A stretch of DNA of 32,807 nt from contig NZ_QZDT01000041.1 in the NCBI RefSeq assembly GCF_009917485.1, positions 1 to 32,807 of the forward strand, written 5' to 3'. Origin of the DNA: Parablautia muri. GTDB lineage: Bacteria > Bacillota > Clostridia > Lachnospirales > Lachnospiraceae. Below the pieces are notes generated by a model. That model was not told where the DNA came from and made no database searches. It saw only the letters and a list, made by a program, of their open reading frames with translations. This document shows positions 1 through 7,737 of this stretch, piece by piece. The first letter of the stretch is position 1, and the number at the start of each line of letters is the position of its first letter. The translations under genes and the position numbers were made by a program.

Positions 1-230
1 AGCAGGCAAAAATATATGAGGCTCTCGGAGTGAAGGTACCAACCTCGTCATGTTAACTCCGAGAATCCAGGAGTCAAGCCAACTCACCGATAGCGAGTCT
101 TGGGTATCTGGTGGCAACTCTATGGTACTAAGCGTAGACAGCAAGGTGATAGGGTCATAAGGCATTTCAGCCCCGAAATCCTAGTCAATCAATGTGGAGA
201 CATATTACTAACGATGAAATCCAACATCGC
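1..230 (+). other. Noncoding remnant, possibly part of a group II intron ribozyme
   Basis: No convincing protein is visible. An open frame from 100 to 372 has no plausible ribosome site and runs through RNA-like sequence into repeat R1. The stretch from about 20 to 190 is rich in short purine-heavy paired segments and has the word content I associate with domain I of bacterial group II introns. No domain V hairpin and no intron-encoded reverse transcriptase are present, so at most it is a fragment. It could instead be 3' debris of another mobile element cut by the window edge. Confidence 0.22.
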
Positions 231-304
231 GGCATTCGTATTTGGCAAGAATATCGTGGACATTGCGGGGCAGAGGTCAGCCATGTCATATAATGGCACT
301 ATAA

Positions 305-385
305 TTTGGGAGGATAGCAAGGGGAAAAAGAAAAAAGCCGGAAACTATCTTGTAGCGCCTGACATTTTCTGATATATTATGAAAA
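305..385 (+). repeat. Repeat R1, copy 1 (uninterrupted)
   Basis: This segment is closely similar to 14603-14792. Both share a GGATAGCAAG block, a purine-rich AAAAAGAAAAAAGCCGG block, an ATCTTGTAGCG block and GACATTTTCTGAT. Copy 2 is identical in organisation but carries a 114-bp insertion at the ATCTTGT position, so this copy shows the empty site (positions 346-353). One frame gives a short Lys-rich tail ending at a stop, possibly the 3' end of a lost gene. The 3' part carries a promoter-like sequence. Confidence 0.75.
350..378 (+). promoter_or_regulatory. Promoter-like sequence at the 3' end of R1 copy 1
   Basis: A -35-like TTGTAG (350-355), a 17-bp spacer and TATATT (373-378) point downstream. 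Predicted transcription would start near 385 and run into the structured leader at 467-545 and the DUF3800 gene. The same spacing is kept in R1 copy 2 (TTGTAG, 17 bp, TAAAAT), where it precedes the toxin mRNA. The conserved spacing is the main support; the -35 is not a perfect consensus. Confidence 0.45.
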
Positions 386-466
386 ATAGTACGCAAAGTT
401 ATTTATAAAATTTTCTGAACAACATTGGCAGTGAGGTATAGTTCCGTTAATATTAACATATAAATA

Positions 467-545
467 AATCAGTGATATCACTGATTGGGCTGGTCGAAAG
501 ACCCTGGTCCACCGAACGGCGGGGAATTTCCCCGCTATTTTTTTA
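467..545 (+). ncRNA. Structured leader RNA upstream of the DUF3800 gene
   Basis: Three hairpins lie in a row. The first is a palindromic stem at 467-486 with eight-base arms (AATCAGTG and CACTGATT). The second is GGTC-GAAA-GACC at 492-503. The third is a GC-rich stem, GCGGGGAA/TTCCCCGC, at 519-535 followed by a T-run. The gene starts 33 bases later, so the arrangement resembles a cis-acting RNA with a terminator that could attenuate the gene. Candidate structured RNAs named DUF3800 motifs are known upstream of DUF3800 genes; whether this belongs to one of those families needs a covariance-model search. Confidence 0.45.
519..545 (+). terminator. Intrinsic terminator before the DUF3800 gene
   Basis: An eight-base-pair GC-rich stem (519-526 with 528-535) is followed by a run of T from 538. 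It lies between the R1-borne promoter and the DUF3800 start, so it would stop or attenuate transcription from R1. Confidence 0.75.
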
Positions 546-577
546 GGGAAGTCTAAGAGGAATGAAGGAAATAATCT

Positions 578-1156
578 ATGGCTGATAAGATTTTAAGTGT
601 TTTTATAGATGAATCGGATGATTTTGGGCCATATGATTTTCGTGCGCCATTTTATCTGATTGCAATGGTTCTGCATAATCAGGATATTGATATTAGCAAG
701 AATATTGATGATTTGGAGAGACATTTGATAAACATTGGATACAAACAACATGCCATCCATACGGGGCCGCTGATCCGCAGGGAATCCGTCTATACCAATG
801 ATCTTATGGAAGAACGCAAAAGGCTTTTTAATGCGTTATTTAATTTTACCCTTAAATTGGATTTCCATTATATTTGCGCCAAAATAAGGAAAGATGAATG
901 TCCAGATGTAATTACGTTAACAGCGAGAATATCAAAAGCGATTGCAGGAATACTTAAGGGTCATCAAAACTTTTGGGAGCAGTTTAACCGCTTTATAATT
1001 TATTACGACAATGGGCAGATTGAACTTACCAAAATTCTGACTTCTGTTTTTAATACACTTTATGCCCATGTAGAATTCCGAAAAGTAAAGCCAGTAGATT
1101 ATAAATTGTTTCAGGCGGATATCGCAATTTGTCGAACCGCAATTTGGGTGGGGTAA
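578..1156 (+). pseudogene. DUF3800-domain protein, C-terminally truncated
   Basis: The 192-aa product begins with an IDES(D) acidic motif at residues 11-14, typical of the DUF3800 family, whose members have an RNase H-like fold and are common on mobile and defence elements. Near residue 176 a DYKLFQ motif is recognisable; family members normally continue into a final helical segment and reach about 230-260 aa. Here the frame leaves the family pattern right after that motif and runs into repeat R2, ending in an unrelated AIWVG tail. It is therefore probably truncated by the R2 junction at about 1125. The start is supported by a GAAGGAA ribosome site 5' of the ATG. A structured leader and terminator lie upstream. 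Enzymatic activity is not established for this family, and a truncated product may be inactive. Confidence 0.7.
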
Positions 1157-1490
1157 ATTCCTCATAGGTGGGGTAAAAGGGGTAAATATTTTTACTCCGG
1201 GGTAAAAAGTCATCAGAATCTAACAGCGGCACAGGCGGCTATTTCCAATTGATGCCATAGGAATTTGGGTACTCGCAGGCAAAAGTATACTTTCACGCAA
1301 AAGTCCGGGGTTTCCGTGATAGTATAAAACGGAAAGGTAAAAAGGAGTAGGATAGTGTCGGTTTTAGCTGAAAGGCGTATTGACTTGACGGAAAATGCTG
1401 TTGAAAAACGGGGGATATGATACAAACACGGAAACTGCATGGAGTTTTCGTGTTTGTATATGAGTTTCCGTGATAATACAGATATTCATA
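1128..1490. repeat. Repeat R2, copy 1
   Basis: The first 160 bases are closely similar to 17288-17450. Shared blocks include ATTTGTCGAA, AGGTGGGGTAAA, TCATCA-AATCT, ACAGCGGCACAGGCGGCTAT and TGATGCCATAGGAATTTGGG. The second part carries iteron-like 20-bp units also found after 17430, though unit order and spacing differ. No coding capacity is evident. It sits between the truncated DUF3800 gene and the promoter of the response-regulator operon. Together with R1 and R3 it forms a repeated scaffold in this window. Confidence 0.8.
1270..1480. repeat. Iteron-like array 1 (six ~20-bp units, both orientations)
   Basis: The units fit the pattern GRGTTTYSCGTGWTWGTATA. In the orientation opposite to the plus strand they lie at 1270-1289, 1288-1307 and 1421-1438. 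In the direct orientation they lie at 1308-1328, 1441-1460 and 1461-1480. Two head-to-head clusters result. Evenly spaced units of about two helical turns are what replication-initiator or partition proteins usually bind, but no rep or par gene is present in the window. Confidence 0.65.
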
Positions 1491-1576
1491 TTAAATTACA
1501 GGAATCATATCTGATATTTTCTATCATATTTTTCCATGAAACAGATAAGGATTAAAAAATATTCCTGAAACAGAAG

Positions 1577-1605
1577 TTGAAGATAAAGGCGGACAGTGGC
1601 ATAAT
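1577..1605 (+). promoter_or_regulatory. Promoter of the response regulator/kinase/ABC operon
   Basis: TTGAAG at 1577-1582, a 17-bp spacer and CATAAT at 1600-1605 place a start near 1612, just before an AAAGGGG ribosome site and the ATG at 1639. It is the best sigma-70-like match between iteron array 1 and the operon. Confidence 0.5.
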
Positions 1606-1638
1606 AAAAACCATACTCCCAAAGAAAGGGGAATTTGT

Positions 1639-2325
1639 ATGGATAAGATTCTGGTGGTTGAAGATAACATGGAACTGTCTGATACCCTCTGCCGCAACCT
1701 GCAGGCGGAGGGCTTCACGCCATATGCTGCATTAAGTCTCGCGCAGGCCCGGAAATATTTGGACAGCGGGATTGATTTATGTCTGCTGGATATAAACCTG
1801 CCGGATGGTGACGGGTTTGCTTTCTGCCGCAGCTTAAGTGAAAATACAGCTATTCCCGTCATTTTGCTGACGGTGCGGGATGGGGCGCAGGACATGGTGC
1901 GGGGGCTGTCCATTGGGGCGGATGACTATGTGGTGAAGCCTTTCCGCATGGATGTCCTTGTGTCAAGGATACGGGCTCTGCTGCGCAGGGTGAGGAACCG
2001 CAGGCCGGAGGACGGAAGCCTTTACTGCGGGGATGTCTGCATCAACAAAAAGACATCCAAAGTCTATAAAAAAGACTGCCCGGTAGAGTTGACACCGAAT
2101 GAATACCAGCTCCTTCTTCTGCTTCTGGAGCATAAGAACCAGACCATTACCCGTGAGCAGATTTTGGAAAAGCTGTGGGATGTGGATGGCAATTATGTCA
2201 ATGACAATACGCTTACCACGCTGGTAAAGCGCTTGCGGCAGAAGGTGGAGGATCATCCGCAGATGCCAAAAATCCTCCTGACAGTCCGTGGATTTGGGTA
2301 TAAGGCGGTGGACTATGAGGGATAA
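1639..2325 (+). CDS. OmpR/PhoB-family response regulator
   Basis: The 228-aa cytoplasmic protein has a receiver domain (about 1-120) and a winged-helix DNA-binding domain (about 130-225). The phosphoacceptor is Asp51 in the LLDINLPDGDG motif, with acidic residues at 8-9 and the conserved Lys in the VVKPF motif. It should be phosphorylated by the kinase encoded next and control the operon, probably the ABC transporter genes downstream. The ATG follows an AAAGGGG ribosome site. The stop codon overlaps the kinase start by 11 bases, implying translational coupling. Length and motifs are normal for the family. The stimulus cannot be read from the sequence; a regulator-kinase-ATPase-FtsX permease order usually signals antimicrobial-peptide or cell-envelope stress sensing. 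Confidence 0.92.
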   Translation: MDKILVVEDNMELSDTLCRNLQAEGFTPYAALSLAQARKYLDSGIDLCLLDINLPDGDGFAFCRSLSENTAIPVILLTVRDGAQDMVRGLSIGADDYVVKPFRMDVLVSRIRALLRRVRNRRPEDGSLYCGDVCINKKTSKVYKKDCPVELTPNEYQLLLLLLEHKNQTITREQILEKLWDVDGNYVNDNTLTTLVKRLRQKVEDHPQMPKILLTVRGFGYKAVDYEG

Positions 2326-3523
2326 AAAGAAGGGGAACAGGATTTTAATATGCGGGATTGTGCTTTCCATCTGCCTGTTCGTTCTGGCAGGCGGTGTTAT
2401 CCTACACCTGTCAGAAACATTTATCAGAAACGGTATTGCGGATATGGCCGGGGCTGTGGGGATTGCCGCTCCGGAACAGCTCGATGGTGTCATGCACCTA
2501 TACAAGTCTGGCGATGGCCTGAGGGATGTGGGGGAAGAAATCTTAAGGCAGTACGGTTATGGGAGGGATGTATATTCTTTTGTTCCGGCATGGTATGGGG
2601 CAGCGGCATATGCCATCCCTTTCTGTATCATACTGGTCATGCTGTTTTCTTTTGGGCTTTACTGGAGGCACAGGATGAAGGAGGCAGAGAAACGGACAGT
2701 GGCGCTTTCCGGCTATCTGGACAGGATCATGGAAGGGCAGTACGACACCCTGATGAAAGATGATACCGGTTCCGCGCTGGGGGACAGCATCTATAAAGCG
2801 GTGGTGCTTCTCCGGGAGGAACGGGAGCAGGCACAGAAGGCAAAGAAGAACCTTGCGGACAACATGGCTGACCTGTCCCACCAGTTAAAGACCCCGGCGG
2901 CATCCATAGGGCTTACCCTTTCGCTGCTGAAAAAGAAAGCGTGGGATGAAGAAACAGAACAGGACATCATACGGATGGAAGGACAGGTCGGCCGCCTCCA
3001 GCACCTGGTCGGCTCCATGCTCACCCTGTCAAGACTGGATGCGGGCGTGCTGAAGCTGGAAGAAAAAGAGTTTGACCTGGAGGAAATGCTGGTGGATGCA
3101 GTCCAGCCCTTTGTTCGGCAGATGGAAGAAAAGGGGATATGCTTTGGGATACAGGGCGCTGACGGAATTTCGCTTTCCGGGGATTTCGGATGGTGCAGCG
3201 AGGCGTTCGGCAATATCATCAAAAACTGCGTGGAGCATACGCCGGAGCAGGGGAATATCCGTATTGCCTGCCGGGACAATCCTATCTATACGGAAATCGT
3301 TATTCAGGACAGCGGCAGGGGATTTGATGAAGCAGACCTTCCCCACTTGTTTGAGCGGTTTTACCGGGGCGCAGGATCTTCCAAAGATAGTGCAGGAATC
3401 GGGCTTTCCCTGGCAAAATCCATTATTGAGAAAGAAAACGGGACGGTCACGGCAGAAAATACACAGACAGGGGGCGCAGGATTCTATATAAAATTTTACC
3501 ATTGTCACCGAATTAGCACATAA
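2315..3523 (+). CDS. Sensor histidine kinase (two-transmembrane type)
   Basis: The 402-aa membrane kinase has an N-terminal transmembrane segment (about 10-30), an extracytoplasmic loop of roughly 70 residues, and a second membrane segment near 100-120. A HAMP-like linker follows. The H-box is DLSHQLKTP with the phosphorylatable His, the N-box is around NIIKNCVEHTPE, and the G-boxes are DSGRGF and GIGLSLAK. The start chosen is the ATG at 2315, which overlaps the regulator stop; an in-frame start at 2288 lies inside the regulator and lacks a ribosome site. The C-terminus ends in a short FYHCHRIST tail. Unlike BceS kinases it has a real external loop, so it may bind its ligand directly. Confidence 0.9.
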   Translation: MRDKKKGNRILICGIVLSICLFVLAGGVILHLSETFIRNGIADMAGAVGIAAPEQLDGVMHLYKSGDGLRDVGEEILRQYGYGRDVYSFVPAWYGAAAYAIPFCIILVMLFSFGLYWRHRMKEAEKRTVALSGYLDRIMEGQYDTLMKDDTGSALGDSIYKAVVLLREEREQAQKAKKNLADNMADLSHQLKTPAASIGLTLSLLKKKAWDEETEQDIIRMEGQVGRLQHLVGSMLTLSRLDAGVLKLEEKEFDLEEMLVDAVQPFVRQMEEKGICFGIQGADGISLSGDFGWCSEAFGNIIKNCVEHTPEQGNIRIACRDNPIYTEIVIQDSGRGFDEADLPHLFERFYRGAGSSKDSAGIGLSLAKSIIEKENGTVTAENTQTGGAGFYIKFYHCHRIST

Positions 3524-3530
3524 GGGTGGT

Positions 3531-3579
3531 AGTATGTAAGGAAGTTCCAAGCCCTGTGGGGCAGGGTTTGTTACATACT
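3531..3579 (+). promoter_or_regulatory. Two-tier hairpin between kinase and ABC ATPase genes
   Basis: An outer stem AGTATGTAA/TTACATACT (3531-3539 with 3571-3579) encloses an inner stem built on AAGCCCT and AGGGTTT. Only a short A-rich stretch follows and there is no T-run, so it is not a standard terminator. It could set the ratio of regulatory to transporter gene expression by mRNA processing or stability, or the palindrome could be an operator for the response regulator. Confidence 0.5.
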
Positions 3580-3602
3580 TAAAAACAAGAGAGGTGCTGT
3601 TT

Positions 3603-4286
3603 ATGGATATTTTAAGGACCGAGGGGCTGACCAGGAAGTATGGGACGGGGCAGACAATGGTGACGGCTTTGGACCATGTAGACCTGCAGGTGGAAAGGGG
3701 GCAGTTCGTTGCCATTATCGGGGCATCAGGCTCCGGCAAGTCAACGCTGCTCCATCTTTTAGGCGGTGTTGACCGTCCCACAAGTGGGAAGATATTTGTG
3801 GAAGATGTGGACATAGCAACTCTTGGAGAAGAACGGCTGGCGCAGTACCGCAGGCGCAAGGTGGGGCTTATCTACCAGTTTTACAACCTTATCCCCACGC
3901 TCAGTGTGAAGAAGAACATCTGTCTGCCCATGCTCCTGGATAACAAGGAGCCGGGTAAGGAACGGTTTGATGACATTGTAAGGACATTAGGGCTGGGTGA
4001 CAGGCTGGAACACCTGCCGGGGCAGCTTTCCGGGGGACAGCAGCAGAGGGCGGCGATCGGGCGGGCATTGATCTACCAGCCCGCGATCCTGCTGGCGGAC
4101 GAGCCGACAGGGAACCTTGACCGGAAGAATACGGAGGAGATTATCTCCCTGTTGAAACTGTCCAACCGCCAGTATAAACAGACCATCCTGCTGGTCACCC
4201 ATGATGAGAATGTGGCGCTGGAAGCAGACCGTATCATCAAGATAGAGGATGGGAAGATCATCTCGGATAAGGCGGTGCGGCCATGA
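3603..4286 (+). CDS. ABC transporter ATP-binding protein (MacB/LolD-BceA type)
   Basis: The 227-aa peripheral ATPase has the Walker A motif GASGSGKST, a Q-loop at YQFYNL, the signature LSGGQQQR, the Walker B ILLADEPTG and a switch His in LLVTHD. This subclass pairs with FtsX-type permeases and drives mechanotransmission or peptide removal at the membrane rather than ordinary import. The ATG at 3603 is preferred because GAGAGGTG lies 7 bases upstream; a GTG at 3594 is also in frame but overlaps that ribosome site. The stop overlaps the permease start by four bases (ATGA), so the two are translated together. Confidence 0.93.
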   Translation: MDILRTEGLTRKYGTGQTMVTALDHVDLQVERGQFVAIIGASGSGKSTLLHLLGGVDRPTSGKIFVEDVDIATLGEERLAQYRRRKVGLIYQFYNLIPTLSVKKNICLPMLLDNKEPGKERFDDIVRTLGLGDRLEHLPGQLSGGQQQRAAIGRALIYQPAILLADEPTGNLDRKNTEEIISLLKLSNRQYKQTILLVTHDENVALEADRIIKIEDGKIISDKAVRP

Positions 4287-6874
4287 ACATCATACGGGAA
4301 TACAGCTTAGACCAGGTGCGTAAAAACCGCCGCACATCCATTTCCATTATTGTTGCGGTTCTGATCGCTTCCACGTTTTTATGTACATTGCTTGTTTTTG
4401 CGCAGAGTTTCTGGAACCAGATGGTACAGCAGGAGATTTATACCTCCGGGGATTGGGATGCGGAGCTTATGGATGTCCCGGCAGACAGGCTTGGCATGGT
4501 GAGGGACAATGCAGGCGTAAAAACCATGTTTGTGAAAGGGGACAACCAGACTGCGTTCCTGCCGGAAGGAACCGCGCTTCCGTATTTTTTGATACAGAAC
4601 TGCGACAGCAATTATTGGGACGCCATGTATGAAAAGAATATGATTCTGAGAGGGCGCATCCCACAGGCTCCCGGCGAGGTCGTGGTCAGCAAGGATTTCT
4701 TTTCGCAGAATCAGACATATGGCATTGGCGACACGCTTGCCGTGGAAATAGACAGCAATGTGCGGACGCACATGGAAGGAAGCCAGCAGAAGGACGCGGC
4801 CAGCCTGACCATTGTGGGGGAACTGGATGTGTCCGTTTCCTCCGGCTATGAAGGATACCTTGCCTATGGCTTTATGGAGCCGGATGAGCTTTCGCCGGAC
4901 AGTGAGGTGGTAGTCTACCTCCAGATGGAGCGGAGGGGGAAAGTATATACAGCAGTCCCGCAGATTGCACAGGCGATAGGGCTTCCGAAGGATGAATACG
5001 GGAACTACCCGTGCCGCTACCATTCCACGCTGCTTGCATGGCACGGGGTATATGCGCCGGGGAGTTTTTTCCAGAGTGATGTGCCGAAGCTGTTCTTGGG
5101 ACTCCTGCTTGCGGCAGGCGCATCGATGGCGGTATTTGCCTATATCATAAGGGGCGCTTTCGGGATTTCGGCGAAACAGAAGATCCATCAGCTTGGCATA
5201 CTGAAATCTGTGGGGGCGGGGCCGAAACAGATAGGAAGGACGGTCATTTATGAGGCGTGTATCCTTTCGGTTATTCCCATCCTGCTTTCAATGGTTCTGG
5301 GATACCTGTTTTCCTTCGGTGTTCTGTCAGCCTATTCCGGTATGACCAGTGAAGTGTTCGGGAGCAGGATGGAGGTTTCCTTTTCCCCGGCAGCGGCGCT
5401 CATGGCGGCAGTGTTTTCCTTTGTTATGGTCCTGCTTGCCGCACACGGGCCGGCGAAACAGATGTCAAAGATTCTGCCCATAGAGGCAGTGCGCGGGGAG
5501 CAGTACAGCATTTCCGTAAAGAAAGCAAAGAGCCATCCCGTATTGGCAAAGCACTTCGGATTCCTTGGGGAGATAGCGGTGAACTCGGTAAATGCGGGCA
5601 GAAAACTGTACCATACCTGCATGGTGACGCTTTCCCTGTGTATGCTCCTTGCCTTTGGGTTCCTGGCAGCGTTCACGGTTTCCGATATCAGCAATGCGCA
5701 GGCGGAAAACAGGAATCATTTTGATGTAAATATCACGTTGAGGACAGGGGAGCGGATAGATGGTGCGCTCCTTGCAGAACTGAAAGCCATGCAGGGGGTA
5801 CAGGGAATATCTGTTTATGCAAGGGCAAACTGCGCTGTCTGGCTTTCCGGGAGTGACCAGTCGGCAGAATTCCTGCAGGCAGGAGGTTTTGATGGCGCAG
5901 ACGGCTACATCGTGGAGCGTGACGGGCGTTACCGTATACCGTGTGTGCTGGTGGGGATGGAGCAGGATGCCTATGAAAACGTTCTGCGGGAAGCGGGCAT
6001 GGAGGCTTTGCCGGAATCTTCCGCCATCATTGTAAACAGTGTGGCAAAGAACCCCGGTGCAAGGGATTATGAGGCAATGCAGGAAACGGTCCCTTACCTG
6101 AATCTCCGGCAGGGACAGAGGGTGGAGCTGACAGAGAAGTATTCGGATGATACTCAGGGTGACTATGAATTTACGGTGGATGTTGCGGCAGTGATTCCGT
6201 CAATGCCGGAGATCGGGCTTGCTCCTTCGTTTTATACGCTTCCTGTTATCGTGCCAATGGAGGAATATTATGCAATTATCGGGAATTTCAGTGATGAGAT
6301 GGAGGTTTATAATTACAGGAACTATGTAAATTATGTTGCGCCGGATGGAATGGATGAAGAAATCCAGGGCGAGGCGGAAAGGATATGCAGCGCTTATCTG
6401 GGCAGCAGTGATTTTATGACTTCAAGCAAGACGGAGCGCATGAGGAACCGAGGGAGGATGACAGGGGCGACAATGTTTGTCGTGTGCAGCCTTGCGGCGC
6501 TGTTCGGGATTGTGGGCATTTCCTCGGTGCTTTCGGCAATCCTGAACAGCTTAGGCCAGAGGAGGAAGGAATTTGCCATGCTCCGCTCGGTAGGTGTGGA
6601 TGAAAAGGGAATCCGGCGGCTACTTGGGATGGAAGGGTTTCTGCTGTCAGTCCGGCCGATGCTGATCGGGCTTCCGATGCTTATCATTATATGTGCGGCA
6701 CAGTGCTATATGATGGGAGTGTCTATAGTGGAGTTCCTGTGCGCTTTCCCGGTGTGGGTGCTGTTGATGTACATTGTCATGGTGCTTCTTGTGATCAATG
6801 GGATTTATATGCTGGCTTCTAAGAAAATCAGGGATGATGTCATTGTAGAAGCAATCAAGGACGATACAGTATAG
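4283..6874 (+). CDS. FtsX-type ABC transporter permease, 863 aa
   Basis: This is a large integral membrane protein with an N-terminal transmembrane segment (about 17-40), a long extracytoplasmic region to about residue 265, and a block of three helices (about 270-395). A fourth helix lies near 445-475, followed by a second external region to about 715 and three C-terminal helices. Motifs near KQKIHQLGILKSVGA and GQRRKEFAMLRSVGV are the two FtsX cytoplasmic coupling signatures, one per half, so it carries two FtsX domains. Size and layout fit permeases linked to two-component systems that respond to antimicrobial peptides or envelope stress. The ATPase encoded upstream is its partner. The last helix ends about 20 residues before the stop, and repeat R3 begins about 30 bases downstream. 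Confidence 0.9.
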   Translation: MNIIREYSLDQVRKNRRTSISIIVAVLIASTFLCTLLVFAQSFWNQMVQQEIYTSGDWDAELMDVPADRLGMVRDNAGVKTMFVKGDNQTAFLPEGTALPYFLIQNCDSNYWDAMYEKNMILRGRIPQAPGEVVVSKDFFSQNQTYGIGDTLAVEIDSNVRTHMEGSQQKDAASLTIVGELDVSVSSGYEGYLAYGFMEPDELSPDSEVVVYLQMERRGKVYTAVPQIAQAIGLPKDEYGNYPCRYHSTLLAWHGVYAPGSFFQSDVPKLFLGLLLAAGASMAVFAYIIRGAFGISAKQKIHQLGILKSVGAGPKQIGRTVIYEACILSVIPILLSMVLGYLFSFGVLSAYSGMTSEVFGSRMEVSFSPAAALMAAVFSFVMVLLAAHGPAKQMSKILPIEAVRGEQYSISVKKAKSHPVLAKHFGFLGEIAVNSVNAGRKLYHTCMVTLSLCMLLAFGFLAAFTVSDISNAQAENRNHFDVNITLRTGERIDGALLAELKAMQGVQGISVYARANCAVWLSGSDQSAEFLQAGGFDGADGYIVERDGRYRIPCVLVGMEQDAYENVLREAGMEALPESSAIIVNSVAKNPGARDYEAMQETVPYLNLRQGQRVELTEKYSDDTQGDYEFTVDVAAVIPSMPEIGLAPSFYTLPVIVPMEEYYAIIGNFSDEMEVYNYRNYVNYVAPDGMDEEIQGEAERICSAYLGSSDFMTSSKTERMRNRGRMTGATMFVVCSLAALFGIVGISSVLSAILNSLGQRRKEFAMLRSVGVDEKGIRRLLGMEGFLLSVRPMLIGLPMLIIICAAQCYMMGVSIVEFLCAFPVWVLLMYIVMVLLVINGIYMLASKKIRDDVIVEAIKDDTV

Positions 6875-6904
6875 GAATCATTGCAGTGATAGAAAACAGT
6901 CCGG

Positions 6905-7000
6905 GAGGCATATCGGCAAAGCACGGAAAATCTGAAATCCTATATGCAGCGCCAGTGGAGCCTTGTGGGAGGAATGGCTGGCACGTTCAGGGAGATGGGG
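6905..7000 (+). repeat. Repeat R3, copy 1
   Basis: The segment is closely similar to 21958-22054, including AAAGCACGGAAAAT, TATATGCAG, GCCAGTGGAG, CTTGTGGGAGGAA and GGCTGGC. In copy 1 one frame reads as a peptide ending RQWSLVGGMAGTFREMG before a stop, which looks like the C-terminal tail of a lost gene; copy 2 is frameshifted there. A second short match (ACAAAGCAGG..AAGGA) occurs at 7050 and 22060. It separates the first transporter operon from the BceRSAB module. Confidence 0.75.
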
Positions 7001-7074
7001 TAATAAGGTTGGAATTGTAAAGAGACAGAGAAGTGCATTGATGGCAGAACAAAGCAGGGAAGGAAAAAGAAAAA

Positions 7075-7737
7075 ATGAAATTATTTATCATCGAGGATGA
7101 AGTTCCTATTCGGCAAGAGTTAACACAGTTTCTTGAAAAATATGGCTTTCAATGTGAGAGCAGTGACGATTTTCATGGCATAGCACAGCTTGCGCTTGCT
7201 TCCGGGGCAGACCTGATTCTGCTGGACATCAATCTGCCCTATCAGGACGGCTTTCAGGTATGCCGGGAAATCCGGCAAAGCTCAAGCGTTCCGATTATTG
7301 TGCTTACCAGTAGGAACACCGACTTTGACGAACTGATGAGCCTGAACATCGGTGCGGATGATTTTGTATCCAAGCCATATAATGCACAAGTGTTGCTGGC
7401 ACGAATACAAAAACTTCTTTCAAGAGCCAGTGAAGCACAGGACAGTGTGGTGCTTACCCATAAGGGGCTGACCTTGAATTTACTAAAGGCAGAAATCAGT
7501 TATAACGGCCAGAATAAGAAACTTACCAAAAACGAAATGGGGATTTTGCGGCTGCTGATGGTAAACAAAGGGAACATCATTCCAAGGGATGCCATTATTG
7601 ACGATCTTTGGCAGAGCGAAGAATTCATTGATGAAAATACCCTTAATGTAAATATCGTCCGCTTACGGAAAGCGCTGGCGGAAATCGGGCTTCCCGATTA
7701 TCTGGAGACAAAGCGTGGATTGGGGTACCTTGTATGA
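7075..7737 (+). CDS. bceR: BceR-like OmpR-family response regulator
   Basis: The 220-aa protein has a receiver domain (phosphoacceptor Asp51 in LLDINLPYQDG, Lys in FVSKPY) and a C-terminal winged helix with KRGLGYL near the end. In Bce systems it activates the ABC transporter genes after phosphorylation by the cognate kinase. A near-perfect dyad at 8807-8831, upstream of the ATPase gene, is its likely binding site. The start follows a GGAAGGAAAAAG ribosome site. The stop overlaps the kinase start by four bases. The gene begins about 75 bases after repeat R3, so its promoter lies within or next to the repeat. Confidence 0.9.
   Translation: MKLFIIEDEVPIRQELTQFLEKYGFQCESSDDFHGIAQLALASGADLILLDINLPYQDGFQVCREIRQSSSVPIIVLTSRNTDFDELMSLNIGADDFVSKPYNAQVLLARIQKLLSRASEAQDSVVLTHKGLTLNLLKAEISYNGQNKKLTKNEMGILRLLMVNKGNIIPRDAIIDDLWQSEEFIDENTLNVNIVRLRKALAEIGLPDYLETKRGLGYLV

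Noticed and set aside
100-372. 90-aa open frame at the window start
   Set aside because: No ribosome site, RNA-like upstream sequence, and it reads through repeat R1; no protein family resemblance.
2288-2314. Upstream extension of the first sensor kinase
   Set aside because: It lies inside the response regulator gene; the ATG at 2315 overlaps the stop in the usual coupled manner.
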